This document shows positions 63,113 through 64,000 of a stretch of DNA of 64,000 bases, piece by piece (position 1 is the stretch's first letter; each line of letters opens with the position of its first letter). Location: contig QUJQ01000002.1 in assembly GCA_003480725.1 (NCBI GenBank), positions 440,754-504,753 of the forward strand, read 5' to 3'. The position numbers and the translations under genes are program-made. The DNA is from Clostridiaceae bacterium AM27-36LB. GTDB taxonomy: Bacteria; Bacillota; Clostridia; Lachnospirales; Lachnospiraceae. The notes beneath the pieces were generated by a model. That model was not told the DNA's origin, made no database searches, and was given only the letters and a program-made list of their open reading frames with translations.

Positions 63113-64000
63113 CTAAGGATATTCCCGGATTCGATAATCGCTGCTTTCAAGCGACAGATTCGCGTTATAATATCCATCCGGTTGTTCCAGCAGTGCTTTC
63201 CACTTTTTGCGGAAAACAGTTGCTGTCCGCTGCGCTTTTTTCTTCTGTAGGGTTCTGCCCTGGCAGAGCAGGATCACACCTGGATCATAGACATTGTTTA
63301 ATCCAAGCTGTTCCAGTTTCAGACACAGATCCACATCCTTATATCGGTCTTCTACTTCCTCTGAAAATCCTCCAGCCTGAAGAAAGGATGTTCTTCTGAC
63401 CATCATTGCTTTTCCAGATACTGCATGGAAGTTTTGCTGCAAAACCGCTTTATGAAAATATCCTGTGTATCCGAACTTTAATCCTTCAAAAGCATCTCCT
63501 GCAAGACCATTCAGATCCAGGATCTTAGCCCCGGCCACCAGTCTGCCGCTGTTATCATAGACGCGGCCACCCACAGCTCCCACATAAGGCCGCTGTGCAT
63601 TTCCCAGAAATGTTTCCAAAAAGCCTCTGGAAACCTTCTCTATCTGTCTGTCCAGAAACAACAGATAGTCGCTGTCCATCTTCTCAGCCAATCTGGAAAA
63701 TGTTACAAAATTATTACGCGCACTAGTACAATATACTACTTTTATGGGTATTTGTCTATGTTCTTTTATAAAATTCAGAATTCCTTTATTTTTCTCCGGA
63801 CCATTCCAGAGTACCAGAATCTCGAAGTTTCCATAAGAGCGATGACGGCTGACCGCCCGTATGATCCGGCGAAGGTCCTTCAAGGATGTTACATTCATCA
63901 GCACAATACTGACTTTTGCATTACCATGTACCCGATAATTCACCCGGTAAAATCCCGGATTGTCCATGGGTTCTACGACTGCATCCTCACCCATTCGTTT
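63113..64000 (-). CDS. Glycosyltransferase family 2, C-terminal part (cut by window edge)
   Basis: The frame is open to the right edge. The segment AVVEPMDNPGFYRVNYRVHG followed by KVSIVLMNVTSLKDL is typical of the link before a second family-2 domain in a longer protein, so the internal ATG at 63994 is probably not the real start. The GT domain has LLFLDRQIEKVSRGF, GAVGGRVYDNSGRL, KAMMVRRTSFLQAGGF and YKDVDLCLKLEQLG. A multi-domain glycosyltransferase is likely; the N-terminal part is outside the window. Confidence 0.85.
   Translation of the reverse strand, partial: KRMGEDAVVEPMDNPGFYRVNYRVHGNAKVSIVLMNVTSLKDLRRIIRAVSRHRSYGNFEILVLWNGPEKNKGILNFIKEHRQIPIKVVYCTSARNNFVTFSRLAEKMDSDYLLFLDRQIEKVSRGFLETFLGNAQRPYVGAVGGRVYDNSGRLVAGAKILDLNGLAGDAFEGLKFGYTGYFHKAVLQQNFHAVSGKAMMVRRTSFLQAGGFSEEVEDRYKDVDLCLKLEQLGLNNVYDPGVILLCQGRTLQKKKAQRTATVFRKKWKALLEQPDGYYNANLSLESSDYRIREYP

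Overview
The window looks like chromosomal core sequence from a spore-forming, anaerobic, low-to-moderate GC Firmicute of the class Clostridia, most likely a gut Lachnospiraceae. The support is a pyruvate:ferredoxin oxidoreductase, a sigma-K-type sporulation sigma factor, CodY, CIRCE/HrcA control of chaperones, a Bacillus-like ireB-ruvX-DUF1292-rnjA-mltG-trmR-trhP gene run, a bile salt hydrolase and ECF-type vitamin transport components. The species assignment is inference from gene content and protein style. No rRNA, tRNA, CRISPR array or intact insertion sequence was seen.

Layout. 1-10.5 kb (minus strand): pyk (cut by the window edge), guaB, groL-groES with a CIRCE operator, codY with probable autoregulatory CodY boxes, topA, dprA, comM, sigK. 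10.6-17 kb (minus): tRNA wobble-uridine modification genes trhP and trmR, a short MltG-like membrane protein, RNase J, DUF1292, ruvX, ireB, mtaB. 17-23 kb: a plus-strand HPr-like gene lacking the phosphorylatable histidine, then thiI, a NifS-type desulfurase, rsmE, prmA, a HAD phosphatase and a LysR regulator. 23-30 kb: metA, a D,D-carboxypeptidase, a three-gene cluster (membrane zinc ribbon, DUF5685, J-domain/TPR protein), a patatin-like lipase and ilvE.

30-35.5 kb is the most accessory-looking part. It holds three paralogous small membrane-anchored proteins and two near-identical Rpn/PD-(D/E)XK nuclease genes. Each nuclease gene has its own consensus promoter and a conserved leader that could fold in alternative ways, and each is followed by a different exported-protein gene. 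35.5-38.3 kb: MerR regulator, MATE transporter (promoter with a 19-bp spacer typical of MerR control) and a Nudix hydrolase.

38.4-45 kb: a BirA-box-controlled biotin operon (bioY-bioB-bioD-bioA, plus strand) converges on a TPP-riboswitch-controlled thiamine salvage operon (thiW-thiM-thiE-HAD, minus strand). 45-52 kb: two lipoproteins, a bile salt hydrolase, a sugar-nucleotide-type nucleotidyltransferase and nifJ. 52.4-57.6 kb: hrcA-grpE-dnaK-dnaJ with a second CIRCE. 57.7-64 kb: a surface polysaccharide region with a TPR lipoprotein, three family-2 glycosyltransferases, an LCP-family attachment enzyme and an undecaprenyl-phosphate sugar transferase, running off the right edge.

Most genes lie on the minus strand and are tightly packed, with several ATGA stop/start overlaps. 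Regulation readable from the sequence includes two perfect CIRCE elements, a perfect TTGACA-17-TATAAT promoter inside a BirA operator, a TPP riboswitch with terminator, tandem CodY boxes and several intrinsic terminators. All assignments were made by eye from sequence; no database search was run.
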